Positions 14,566 to 21,589 of a DNA stretch of 24,110 nt are shown here, in pieces. Source of the stretch: Collinsella sp. TM09-10AT (GTDB lineage Bacteria; Actinomycetota; Coriobacteriia; Coriobacteriales; Coriobacteriaceae); the NCBI RefSeq assembly GCF_003436275.1, contig NZ_QSOP01000028.1, positions 1 to 24,110 on the forward strand, written 5' to 3'. The notes below the pieces were generated by a model. The model had not been told where the DNA came from. It ran no database searches and saw only the letters and a program-made list of their open reading frames with translations. How positions within the stretch are numbered: position 1 is the first letter of the stretch; each line of letters begins with the position of its first letter. The position numbers were made by a program, and so were the translations under genes.

Positions 14566-15495
14566 CTAGCCTGTGTAGCGCTCGCGGTAGGTGTTGCGCT
14601 TGGGTGCGGAGCCGTGGCTGCCGTGGTGACGCGTGCGGCTGGCGGGCGTGTCTTGGGGCTTGCCGCCGTTGCTCTTGGCGCTCGCCTGCTTGGGCGGGAT
14701 GCCGCCGGCCTTGAGGATCTGCACCTCGCGGTCGGTGAGCTCGCGCCACGAGCCCTTGGCCACGCCCTCGAGCTCAAGGCCGGCAAAGTTGCAGCGATGC
14801 AGGCGGATTACCGGATGGTGGATCTTGCTCAGCATGCGCTTGACCTGGTTCTTGCGCCCCTCGCGGATGATGATCTCCACGGCGGTGGTACCGGGCTTGA
14901 CGCCTTGTGGAGCCACGGCCACGGCCTCGCGCGCGTTGATGACGCGGCAGATTGCCGGCTGGCACAGGCCGTCGTCGAGCTCGATGCCACGGCGGAGCGG
15001 GTCTAGATCGTGGTCGGACAGCTGGCCGTCAACGAGTGCCTGGTAGGTCTTATAGACATGCTTGCTGGGGTGCAGCAGGTCCTGCGACAGGTCGCCGTCG
15101 GTGGTAAAGAGCAAAAGGCCTGTGGTGTCGCGGTCCAGGCGGCCCACCGGGAAAAGTCCCGGAAAGCGGCCGCGGGGGACCAGGTCGGCCACGCAAGGGC
15201 GCTCCTGAGGGTCGCTCATGGTGGTGAGGTAGCCCGTCGGCTTATAGAGCATCAGGTACACGGCGCCCTGGTTGAGCTTGACGGGCATGCCATCGACCTC
15301 GATATGGTCGCAGTCGACGTCGACCTTGGTGCCCAGCTCGGTCGCGACCTCGCCGTTGACGGTCACGCGGCCGGCGGTCATTAGGTCCTCCGAGCCACGG
15401 CGGCTCGCCACGCCCGCGCGCGCCAAAAAGCGCTGCAGGCGCATGGTGTGCGGATAGACGGGCTGTGCGTCGGTTGCGGGTACTGCGTTGCCCAT
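14566..15495 (-). CDS. rluB: Ribosomal large subunit pseudouridine synthase, RluB/RsuA family
   Basis: 309 aa from ATG 15495, chosen because AGGGGAG stands in front and the upstream ATG at 15531 lies inside scpB. An S4 RNA-binding domain (about 18-75, MRLQRFLARAG) precedes the catalytic domain with GRLDRDTTGLLL (catalytic Asp121). The C-terminus after about 270 is a basic, Ser/Gly/His-rich disordered tail, common in actinobacterial versions. It follows scpB closely, a gene order also widespread in Gram-positive bacteria. The RluB versus RsuA/RluE subclass is not certain from sequence alone. Confidence 0.88.
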   Translation of the reverse strand: MGNAVPATDAQPVYPHTMRLQRFLARAGVASRRGSEDLMTAGRVTVNGEVATELGTKVDVDCDHIEVDGMPVKLNQGAVYLMLYKPTGYLTTMSDPQERPCVADLVPRGRFPGLFPVGRLDRDTTGLLLFTTDGDLSQDLLHPSKHVYKTYQALVDGQLSDHDLDPLRRGIELDDGLCQPAICRVINAREAVAVAPQGVKPGTTAVEIIIREGRKNQVKRMLSKIHHPVIRLHRCNFAGLELEGVAKGSWRELTDREVQILKAGGIPPKQASAKSNGGKPQDTPASRTRHHGSHGSAPKRNTYRERYTG

Positions 15496-15517
15496 GGCGC
15501 GCGTCTCCCCTACTTCG

Positions 15518-16246
15518 TTAGTCCTCGTCATGCAAATCCTCCGAGGTCTCGTCGACGACCAGGGTTTCCAAGTCCTCGACTGCCTCAACATCTTCAACAT
15601 CGGTATCGAGCAGTTCGCGCTCTTCGTCCAGGTCCTCGGCCTGCTCCTCGAGCGTGGACTGAATGCTGCGGCCGCTCAGGCGCTCGCGGATAAACTGGCG
15701 CGATTGCTCGTCGGGGGCAAACTGCTCCAGATCGGGCAGGTCGCGGGTGGAGCGCAGACCGAACTTTTCCAAGAAGGCGTTGGTCGTGCCGTAGATGATC
15801 GCCTGACCGCGCTGGGGGTCGCGGCCGAGCTCGCGCACCAGACCCTTGTCGACGAGCGACGCGATGACGCCGTCGGAGTTGACGCCGCGGATGCCCTTGA
15901 CCACCTCGCGCGTCACGGGCTGGTGGTATGCGATGACGGCCAGGGTTTCGAGCGCCGCCTGCGACAGCTTTTGCGTGTCCCAGCTCAGCACGTAGGCCTC
16001 GACCACGTCATGGTAGGCGGGATGCGTGAACAGGCGCCAGCCGCCGGCGACCTCGCGCAGCTGAAAGCCGCGGTTGGCCTCCTCGTACTCAACCTTGAGC
16101 TCGGCGAGCAGCGACGCGCACTCGCCGGGGGCGATATCCAGCGCGCCTGCCAGCGCGGGCGCGCTCACCGGGTCGCTCGACACCAGCAGCAGCGCCTCGA
16201 GGGCGCCTTTGAGGCTGTTTGCCTCCAGCGTTGAAAGGGTTGACAT
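15518..16246 (-). CDS. scpB: Segregation and condensation protein B
   Basis: 242 aa. It is a regulatory subunit of the SMC-ScpAB condensin. Two winged-helix modules span about 10-180, with typical segments LKGALEALLLVSSDPVS and LAVIAYHQPVTREVVKGIRGVNSDG. The last 50 residues are very acidic (many Glu/Asp), a common disordered tail in this group. GGAG overlaps the scpA stop, and the ATG is 11 bp beyond it, so synthesis of the two partners is coupled. Confidence 0.95.
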   Translation of the reverse strand: MSTLSTLEANSLKGALEALLLVSSDPVSAPALAGALDIAPGECASLLAELKVEYEEANRGFQLREVAGGWRLFTHPAYHDVVEAYVLSWDTQKLSQAALETLAVIAYHQPVTREVVKGIRGVNSDGVIASLVDKGLVRELGRDPQRGQAIIYGTTNAFLEKFGLRSTRDLPDLEQFAPDEQSRQFIRERLSGRSIQSTLEEQAEDLDEERELLDTDVEDVEAVEDLETLVVDETSEDLHDED

Positions 16247-16257
16247 GGTTGCCGCTC

Positions 16258-17070
16258 CTATTCGGTGAGCTCGGGGCCCTCGCCGGGCACGTATGCCTCG
16301 GCGCCCTCGACGCGGTTGATTTGAATGGTTCCAAAGATCTCGTCCTGGCTCAGCGTGAGCGAGCCGCGCTTGGCGAGCTCGAGCATGGCCAGAAAGGTAA
16401 CGACGAGCTGCTCGGTGGTGGCATCGCCGTCCAACAGCTCGCGGAAGGTGCAGGTTTGGTGCGCCATGGTAAAGCGGTCGACTGAGGCCACGGTCAGGTC
16501 GAGCGGCACGCGATGCGGTGCCACGTGCTCGGCCTCCAGCAAGAAGGTCTGTCGCTTGCCGTCCAGGTCGGCACAGATGACGGCCAGACCGCGCAGGGTG
16601 ATGCCGGCCAGGTAGTCGGGCATGAGCCCCAGGAACTCGGGGTCGGGGCCGGCCACACGCGGGTGCATGCGGCTTTCGGCCTGCATGCGGGCACCGAGGG
16701 CCGCAGCCGCGCCTTTAAACTGCTTGTAGGCGATCAGGCGCTGGATCAGGACCTCGCGTAGGGCGTCGCCGTCGAGCGTGCTGAGCTCCTCAAGGTCTTC
16801 GTCGAACTCGTCATCGTCGTCATCAGCTTTGCGCGGGGCTTCCTGCGGCACCAGCGAGGCGGCCTTGATGTCCAAAAGGGTTGCCGCGACCAGCAAAAAG
16901 TCGCTCGCCACGTCCAGGTCCAACGCCTCGATGCGCTCGGCCTCGGCAAGGTACTGCTCGGCCACCTCGCTGATGGAGATAGCGCCGATATCAACTTTTT
17001 GGCGGGTAACCAGCTGCAGCAGCAGGTCGAACGGTCCGCTGTAGACCTGCGTCGACACGCGATACGACAT
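16258..17070 (-). CDS. scpA: Segregation and condensation protein A
   Basis: 270 aa kleisin that bridges the SMC heads with ScpB. The N-terminal signature YSGPFDLLLQLVTRQKVDI (10-28) and the DFLLVAATLLDIKAA helix are clear; the C-terminal winged helix covers about 190-260. An acidic Asp/Glu run near 88-95 sits in the linker. A strong AAAGGAGG lies six bases upstream. An 84-bp gap separates it from the M50 protease gene and holds a perfect hairpin-like dyad, so a second promoter could start here. Confidence 0.95.
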   Translation of the reverse strand: MSYRVSTQVYSGPFDLLLQLVTRQKVDIGAISISEVAEQYLAEAERIEALDLDVASDFLLVAATLLDIKAASLVPQEAPRKADDDDDEFDEDLEELSTLDGDALREVLIQRLIAYKQFKGAAAALGARMQAESRMHPRVAGPDPEFLGLMPDYLAGITLRGLAVICADLDGKRQTFLLEAEHVAPHRVPLDLTVASVDRFTMAHQTCTFRELLDGDATTEQLVVTFLAMLELAKRGSLTLSQDEIFGTIQINRVEGAEAYVPGEGPELTE

Positions 17071-17118
17071 CTTCGACCTCCTTTGACGGCGCCTTCGCGG
17101 CGCGGCTTGGGTGCATGT

Positions 17119-17141
17119 TTCGACCGTTTTGCACGGTCGAA
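17119..17141. promoter_or_regulatory. Perfect dyad upstream of scpA
   Basis: TTCGACCGT (17119-17127) and ACGGTCGAA (17133-17141) with a 5-base spacer, in the only sizeable gap between the ABC-F end of the operon and scpA. It has no T-tract, so it is not a simple terminator. An operator or an RNA processing hairpin is possible. No convincing -10/-35 pair was seen around it. Confidence 0.45.
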
Positions 17142-17154
17142 CTGTAAGTTTACC

Positions 17155-17838
17155 TTAGATGCCGGCGATTGCGAAGTTGAGCAGCTGCTCGGCAAGCGGA
17201 TACACGGTAACGTCGAAATAACGGCCGATCACGTCGATGCCGGTCCACATGGGCAGCAGGTACAGCACCAGGATGAGGATGGGCATGGCGTATTGCTGCA
17301 GACGGTAGTAGTTGGCGAGCGCCTTGCCCTTGAGGAAGGGCACGATGATCGACGAGCCGTCGAGCGGCGGGATCGGGATGAGGTTGAAGAACGCGAGTGA
17401 CAGGTTGACTACGATGAACGTGGCGCCGAAGTTCATGATCTGCGATGCCACGGCAAAGGACATGCTGGTGTAGAGGTTGCCATAGGTCAGGCGCATGAGG
17501 GCGGCAGCAAGACACGCGAGTGCGATGTTCGATGCGGGGCCGGCTACGCTCACCAGGACCTCGTCGCGCTTGGGGTGCTTGAGGTTGTTGAGGTAGACGG
17601 GCACAGGTTTGGCAAAGGCGAATACGGGACCGCCGGCGGCAAGCATAAGCAGCGGCAGGATGATGGTGCCAAACGGGTCGATATGGTTGAGCGGGTTGAG
17701 CGACACGCGGCCGCGCGAACTCGCCGTCTTATCGCCGAGCGCCCAGGCCGCGGCGGCGTGTGCGCTCTCGTGGATCACGATGCCCACGATGACGGCGACG
17801 GCACTGGCGAGCAGGTTCATGATGTAGCTGCTGGACAT
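17155..17838 (-). CDS. Site-2 protease family (M50) membrane metalloprotease
   Basis: 227 aa. It is a short, core-only member of the M50 family with no PDZ insertion. The zinc motif HExxH is at His23-Glu24-His27 (VIHESAHA) in the first membrane helix. The third ligand motif is the NLIPIPPLDGSS segment near 160, followed by further helices. It cleaves or processes membrane proteins in the bilayer; substrates are unknown. The start follows TAGGGGAG, which overlaps the stop of the previous small gene. It lies next to scpAB, a gene order also common in Gram-positive bacteria. Confidence 0.92.
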   Translation of the reverse strand: MSSSYIMNLLASAVAVIVGIVIHESAHAAAAWALGDKTASSRGRVSLNPLNHIDPFGTIILPLLMLAAGGPVFAFAKPVPVYLNNLKHPKRDEVLVSVAGPASNIALACLAAALMRLTYGNLYTSMSFAVASQIMNFGATFIVVNLSLAFFNLIPIPPLDGSSIIVPFLKGKALANYYRLQQYAMPILILVLYLLPMWTGIDVIGRYFDVTVYPLAEQLLNFAIAGI

Positions 17839-17847
17839 GGCGCTCCC

Positions 17848-18144
17848 CTAGCGGACGCGGCGCGAAGCGCGCGTGAGCAGGTAGTCAATTACAAACAGGA
17901 TCACAGCGACGATGGCGTAATCCAGGCGGAAGACGCCGCCAAAGGGCGAGGTGATGACGCCGTAGCCGGCGATGGCGCTCGGCAGCGCGCGAGAAAGCTC
18001 GACGACAAAGCCGACAATCTGCAGCTTGGCGGTGAGGCCACTAAAGCACAGCAGCACAGTCATCGCGCTCATAAAGATGCCGCAGATGCGACAGGCGATG
18101 GCGATGATGCTCATCGCCACGGCAGCGGCCTTACGAGAGTTCAC
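17848..18144 (-). CDS. Small membrane protein, hypothetical
   Basis: 98 aa from the GTG at 18144, which follows GAGGAGA by about five bases and overlaps the ABC-F gene by 14 bp. An ATG at 18114 is an alternative start. Three hydrophobic stretches are visible, about residues 8-34, 38-58 and 72-90, and the tail RASRRVR is basic and likely cytoplasmic. I do not recognise a family. Tight packing between ABC-F and the M50 protease suggests it is a genuine, co-translated gene. Confidence 0.65.
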   Translation of the reverse strand: MNSRKAAAVAMSIIAIACRICGIFMSAMTVLLCFSGLTAKLQIVGFVVELSRALPSAIAGYGVITSPFGGVFRLDYAIVAVILFVIDYLLTRASRRVR

Positions 18145-20164
18145 GCGCGGTCTCCTCTTCGATCTGGGTGGAAAGCTCCAGCCATTCGTCCTCGAGCTTG
18201 GGTAGCTCTTGCTTAAGGCCGTTATATTCCCCCAGCGCGGCGTTGAACTTGTCTTGATCGGCATAAAGCTCTTCGCTTGCCATCAATTCCATAAGCTCGT
18301 CATAGCGGGCGCGCTTTTTATCGAGCTCCGTCTCGATCTTCTTGAGCTGGTTGCGCACGCCCTTGAGCTTTTTGTTGAGCGCGGCGCGGGCCTGGGCCTC
18401 GGCGCGCTTTTGCTCCTTGGTCTTTTTGCCCTCGGCAGGCTTGGAAGCAGCGGCGGGCGTATCGGGCTGGGCTGCGGTGACCTTGGCGGACTTGGCCGTG
18501 GCCGGAGCACTCTCCCCTGCCGCCTCGGCAGCGGCGCGGGCTGCCAGGTCCTCCCGCTTGTAGAGGTAGTAGTCGTAGTCGCCGTCATAGACCGTGACCT
18601 TGCCGTCGCGGATGTCGATCACGCGGTTGGCAACGGCGCGCACCAGGTGCTCGTCGTGGCTGATCAGCACGACGGTGCCGGGGAAGTTTTGCAGGGCGTT
18701 TTCGAGCATGTCCACCGAGTCGATGTCTAGGTGGTTGGTGGGCTCGTCCAGGCACAGGAGCGCCTCGGGGGCCACGAGCATCTTGGCGAGCGCCAGACGC
18801 GCCTTTTCTCCGCCGGAGAGGACGCGTACCTGCTTCTCGATGGAATCGTTGTCACTAAACAGGAAGGCGCCCAGCAGGCTGCGCTGCTGCGGCACGGTCC
18901 ACTTGGGCGTGACGGTGTCGATCTCTTGCAGGACGGTGTTGGACTCGGTCATGCCCTCGAGCGCGTGCTGGGCGTAATAGGCCACGCCCACGTTGGTGCC
19001 CAGGTCGCGGGTGCCGGTGGTGGGCGGCTCCAGGCCGGCGAGGATCTTCATGAGCGTGGACTTGCCGGCACCGTTGGGGCCGACGAGCGCCACATGCTCG
19101 CCGCGGTAGAGCTTGAGGTCGATGTCGCTGTAGATGTGCTTGTCGCCGTAGGACTTGGACACACCCTCGAGGCCCACGACCATATCGCCGGAGCGCGGTG
19201 GGTCGGGGAACTTAAAGTCGATGTGCTTGTGGCCCTCGGGCAGGATGACGAGCTCCTTTTTGATCTGCTCGATCTTGCGGATGCGCTCTTGGGCCTGGGC
19301 GGCCTTGGTGGGCTTGTAGCGGAACTTGTCGACGAAGACCTGCATGTGGGCGATGTCGCGCTCCTGGGCGGCGCGCTTGGCGCGCATCTGCTCAAGGTTG
19401 TCCTCGCGCTGCTTGAGGTAGCTGCTGTAGTTGCCGGTGTAAGTGGTCACGCGACGGTTTTCGAGCGCGGCGACGTGGTCGACGCAGGCGTCCATAAAGG
19501 CGCGGTCGTGGCTGACGATGAGGACGGCGCCGTCGTAGTTGGCGATAAAGCCGCGCAGCCACTGGACACTTTCGAGATCCAGGTGGTTGGTGGGCTCGTC
19601 CAGCAGCAGTAGATCGGGGTGGCGCAGGAAGAGCTTGGCGAGCGCGATGCGCATCTGCCAGCCGCCCGAGAACTCGGAGCACGGGCGCTCAAAGTCGGTG
19701 ACCTTAAAGCCAAGGCCGGACAGGATCTTGCGGGCGTTGCTCTCGAGCTCGTAGCCGCCCAGGCGCTCAAAGCGGTCCTGGACCTGGCCGTACTCGTTAA
19801 GGAGCGCGTCGACGTCCTTGCCCTGCTCGGAGAGCTCGGTGATCTGGGCCTGCAGCTCGTTAGCGCGCTCGCCCATGCGGCGGATTTCCTTGGCGGCGGC
19901 CATGACCTCGGCGAGGATGGCGGTGTCCTTGTGCTCCAGATTAGTTTCCTGCTCTAGGTAGCCCACCTGGCAGTCCTTGGCGTACTGGACCTGGCCGGCG
20001 TCTGGGCTGTCGATGCCCATGATGATCTTGAGCATGGTGGTTTTGCCGGCGCCGTTGGGGCCCACGAGCGCGAAGCGCTCGCCGGGGTTGATCTGGAAGG
20101 ACGCGCCGCTAAAGAGGACGCGTGCGCCGAAGCTTTTTTCGATCTTGTCGACCAGGAGGATCAT
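18131..20164 (-). CDS. ABC-F family ATPase (YdiF/Uup-like)
   Basis: 677 aa from the ATG at 20164. It is a soluble twin-ABC protein without membrane domains, of the family that binds the ribosomal E site. Both Walker A motifs (GPNGAGKTT near 38, GPNGAGKST near 366), signatures ([13 protein letters not shown]) and Walker B with DEPTNHLD twice are intact. The interdomain linker is present, and the last 130 residues form an Ala/Lys-rich linker plus coiled coil as in YdiF-type members. It begins the long minus-strand operon. Only about 30 bp separate its ATG from the T-tract of the tRNA-Ala terminator, so its promoter is unclear. A resistance role is possible but a housekeeping translation factor is likelier. 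Confidence 0.93.
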   Translation of the reverse strand: MILLVDKIEKSFGARVLFSGASFQINPGERFALVGPNGAGKTTMLKIIMGIDSPDAGQVQYAKDCQVGYLEQETNLEHKDTAILAEVMAAAKEIRRMGERANELQAQITELSEQGKDVDALLNEYGQVQDRFERLGGYELESNARKILSGLGFKVTDFERPCSEFSGGWQMRIALAKLFLRHPDLLLLDEPTNHLDLESVQWLRGFIANYDGAVLIVSHDRAFMDACVDHVAALENRRVTTYTGNYSSYLKQREDNLEQMRAKRAAQERDIAHMQVFVDKFRYKPTKAAQAQERIRKIEQIKKELVILPEGHKHIDFKFPDPPRSGDMVVGLEGVSKSYGDKHIYSDIDLKLYRGEHVALVGPNGAGKSTLMKILAGLEPPTTGTRDLGTNVGVAYYAQHALEGMTESNTVLQEIDTVTPKWTVPQQRSLLGAFLFSDNDSIEKQVRVLSGGEKARLALAKMLVAPEALLCLDEPTNHLDIDSVDMLENALQNFPGTVVLISHDEHLVRAVANRVIDIRDGKVTVYDGDYDYYLYKREDLAARAAAEAAGESAPATAKSAKVTAAQPDTPAAASKPAEGKKTKEQKRAEAQARAALNKKLKGVRNQLKKIETELDKKRARYDELMELMASEELYADQDKFNAALGEYNGLKQELPKLEDEWLELSTQIEEETARELS

Positions 20165-20195
20165 GGTGCCGCCTTTGACCTTGTGTGCCAATATG

Positions 20196-20223
20196 AAAAA
20201 AGGCCCCAACTTGCGTTGGAGCC
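20196..20223 (-). terminator. tRNA-Ala copy 1 terminator
   Basis: Minus-strand stem GGCTCCAAC with GTTGGGGCC (one G-T pair), GCAA loop and six T. It stands between tRNA-Ala and the ABC-F start codon, so operon transcription must begin downstream of it or read through it. Confidence 0.85.
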
Positions 20224-20239
20224 TCATTCAATGCTCGGG

Positions 20240-20312
20240 TGGAGACGAGGGGGATCGAACCCCTGACCTCTTGACTGCCAGTCAAGCGCTCTCCCAGCTG
20301 AGCTACGCCCCC
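20240..20312 (-). tRNA. tRNA-Ala(GGC), copy 1
   Basis: 73 bases without encoded CCA (the genome reads CCC after the discriminator A). Acceptor GGGGGCG pairs with CGTCTCC (two G-T pairs). The anticodon loop CTGGCAG gives GGC, reading GCC alanine codons. The D-arm TAGCTCAGCTGGGAGAGC and the T-arm are intact. Confidence 0.93.
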
Positions 20313-20324
20313 GTGCGAAGAAGT

Positions 20325-20353
20325 ACTATACGGGAACTCCGACGGCGATGCAA
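20325..20353 (-). promoter_or_regulatory. tRNA-Ala copy 1 promoter
   Basis: Minus-strand TTGCAT (20353-20348) and TATAGT (20330-20325) with a 17-bp spacer. The -10 box ends 12 bases before the mature tRNA. The same boxes are kept in copy 2. Confidence 0.75.
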
Positions 20354-20365
20354 GGGCAATTTTGG

Positions 20366-20397
20366 AAAAACTTTCGCCCGTGCCGGCACGGGCGAAA
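20366..20397 (-). terminator. Perfect 26-bp palindrome, terminator-like
   Basis: TTTCGCCCGTGCC (20372-20384) is followed directly by its complement (20385-20397). On the minus strand the hairpin is followed by G and five T. It lies just upstream of the tRNA-Ala copy 1 promoter and would stop minus-strand transcription entering from the right. It is absent from copy 2. Confidence 0.6.
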
Positions 20398-20480
20398 CAC
20401 GACCCGCCCGCTCAACCGGGTTTCCCGTGCTCCGCCAGTTCCATTATCGGACCCGATTGCGAACCGCCCCTCCTCTGCGC

Positions 20481-20640
20481 CTCAGAACTATGCCGGTTTA
20501 CTACGATGAATCAGGAATGTTCGACCACGCACGCCTTTTCACGCAACCGTCGGGCTCCCTACCTGCGGTTTTGCAAACGGGGAACACGCGGTGCTCGGGA
20601 GTCGCCGATCAGTCGTAGTAAACTGGCGGTGTTTTGAAAT
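20481..20640. repeat. Imperfect inverted-repeat element 1
   Basis: Left arm 20481-20512 and right arm 20607-20640 are imperfect complements. The core GTTTACTACGA (20497-20507) is matched by TCGTAGTAAAC (20613-20623), and the outer parts agree at most positions. The outer sequence (AACTATGCCGGTTTAC on the left, GTTTTGAAATG on the right) is shared with element 2 at 21376-21537, while the interiors differ. No protein is encoded. It resembles a small non-autonomous repeat (REP- or MITE-like). Confidence 0.6.
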
Positions 20641-20768
20641 GGCATCAGCTTGATTTCGCGGTTAAATGTGTTTGAGCCCTGAATTAATGGCCTTAACTTT
20701 TTCTAAAACACGTCTTTTCTGCGACGCGCCTAGATTGGTTGTTGTTTAGCATTGGACTTGATCTTGCG

Positions 20769-20797
20769 TTGTGCGACTTGCTCGTGCATGGTAGTAT
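20769..20797 (+). promoter_or_regulatory. Candidate promoter of the CAU-anticodon tRNA
   Basis: TTGTGC (20769-20774) and TAGTAT (20792-20797), 17 bp apart, give a leader of about 60 bases before the tRNA. Nothing else is visible in 20641-20864, which is AT-rich intergenic sequence. Confidence 0.45.
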
Positions 20798-20864
20798 TTC
20801 ACGACGTGAAGCGAAGAAATTAGGCCTTAGATGCCTTTATTAGAATTGCATTCACCGTTCATAA

Positions 20865-20940
20865 GGGCTCTTGGCGCAACGGTTAGCGCAGGGGACTCAT
20901 AATCCCTGGGTTCTGGGTTCGAATCCCGGAGGGCCCACCA
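20865..20940 (+). tRNA. tRNA with CAU anticodon (Met or Ile2)
   Basis: 76 bases with encoded CCA. Acceptor GGGCTCT pairs with AGGGCCC. The anticodon arm GGGGA-CTCATAA-TCCCT gives CAU, and the T-arm is CTGGG-TTCGAAT-CCCGG. It is not an initiator type, since the acceptor starts with a proper G-C pair and the anticodon stem lacks three consecutive G-C pairs next to the loop. The GACTCATAATC anticodon loop resembles both elongator Met and lysidine-modified Ile2; I cannot separate them. Confidence 0.92.
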
Positions 20941-20950
20941 GAGTATTTTA

Positions 20951-20980
20951 GGCCGGGCATTACGCCCGGCCTCTTTGTTG
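20951..20980 (+). terminator. Terminator of the CAU tRNA
   Basis: GGCCGGGC (20951-20958) pairs with GCCCGGCC (20964-20971) around a 5-base loop, followed by a T-rich run. Confidence 0.85.
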
Positions 20981-21105
20981 TTAGCGCTGCAAACTAGCTT
21001 TGCCATCCAGAGACGTAAAGTTATTAACATTCATATTCGTAATTAACAATGGGAATGTCGCCAAGATGCTACCCAACCAACACATGGCTTCAATCGTTAG
21101 ATAAG

Positions 21106-21133
21106 AAAAAAGGCCCCAACTTGCGTTGGAGCC
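21106..21133 (-). terminator. tRNA-Ala copy 2 terminator
   Basis: Same stem, GCAA loop and six-T tract as copy 1. It faces the plus-strand terminator at 20951-20980, so the two convergent tRNA transcripts are separated; the 125 bp between them hold nothing else I can name. Confidence 0.85.
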
Positions 21134-21149
21134 TCATTCAATGCTCGGG

Positions 21150-21222
21150 TGGAGACGAGGGGGATCGAACCCCTGACCTCTTGACTGCCAGTCAAGCGCT
21201 CTCCCAGCTGAGCTACGCCCCC
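21150..21222 (-). tRNA. tRNA-Ala(GGC), copy 2
   Basis: 73 bases identical to copy 1 over the mature tRNA, anticodon GGC, no encoded CCA. Its promoter is retained, so both copies should be active. Confidence 0.93.
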
Positions 21223-21234
21223 GTGCGAAAAAGT

Positions 21235-21263
21235 ACTATACGGGAACTCGGACGGCGATGCAA
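21235..21263 (-). promoter_or_regulatory. tRNA-Ala copy 2 promoter
   Basis: Minus-strand TTGCAT (21263-21258) and TATAGT (21240-21235), 17-bp spacer, as in copy 1. Confidence 0.75.
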
Positions 21264-21375
21264 GGACATTTTTGGAAAATTTCGCAGTCGCGGCGCGGGC
21301 CGCCATCCGCCCAACGGCCGTCTTGCCGGCGCCAGGCCCATTACCGGGGCCAATCGCGCTCCCGCCGACCCGGCG

Positions 21376-21537
21376 ATTTCAAAACTATGCCGGTTTACGG
21401 GGCCAGGCCGGGAACCCCCGAGCATGCCGTAATCGGTAAAATCAAAACCGCAGGTAGACGGCTTGCGTATTCCGTGAAATGCAGGGTATGGACGGCCAGT
21501 CCGGGTCCAGCCCCGTAATCCGGCATAGTTTTGAAAT
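21376..21537. repeat. Inverted-repeat element 2 with 27-bp arms
   Basis: Arms at 21376-21402 and 21511-21537 match at 26 of 27 positions: 18 perfect bases (ATTTCAAAACTATGCCGG), one mismatch, then TTACGGGG. The next ten bases are also partly complementary. The 108-bp interior has no gene. The arms share their outer sequence with element 1. No clear target-site duplication is seen. The size and layout fit a MITE-like or REP-like intergenic element. Confidence 0.75.
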
Positions 21538-21589
21538 GACATTATTTCACTAACAGGCAAACTAGGTAGTTCTAGCGCCTTGTCGCCGA

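Larger units (their letters stand above)
20195..20379. repeat. tRNA-Ala unit, copy 1 of a ~185-bp direct duplication
   Basis: This segment, spanning terminator, tRNA-Ala and promoter, recurs at 21105-21289 with constant 910-bp spacing. The terminator and tRNA parts are identical, and only a few substitutions appear in the promoter-side flank (for example near 20320 and 20340). The sequences part company after about 20370. Confidence 0.9.
21105..21289. repeat. tRNA-Ala unit, copy 2 of the ~185-bp direct duplication
   Basis: Second copy of 20195-20379, same orientation, 910 bp away. The differences are confined to the promoter-side flank. The segment between the copies carries element 1 and the CAU tRNA. 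Confidence 0.9.

Noticed and set aside
17119..17141. LexA/SOS box upstream of scpA
   Set aside because: The dyad arms and spacing do not fit the actinobacterial SOS consensus I know (TCGAAC-N4-GTTCGA type).
20827..21030. Minus-strand reading frame across the CAU tRNA (RDSNPEPRDYESPALTVAPRA-like product)
   Set aside because: It is the well-known artefactual translation of a tRNA; no ribosome site and no homologous function.
21049..21432. Reading frames across the tRNA-Ala copies (GDRTPDLLTASQALSQLSYAP-like and VAQLGERLTGSQEVRGS-like products), also at 19977-20618
   Set aside because: These are the same type of spurious tRNA-derived translation; the identical peptide at both copies comes from the tRNA duplication.
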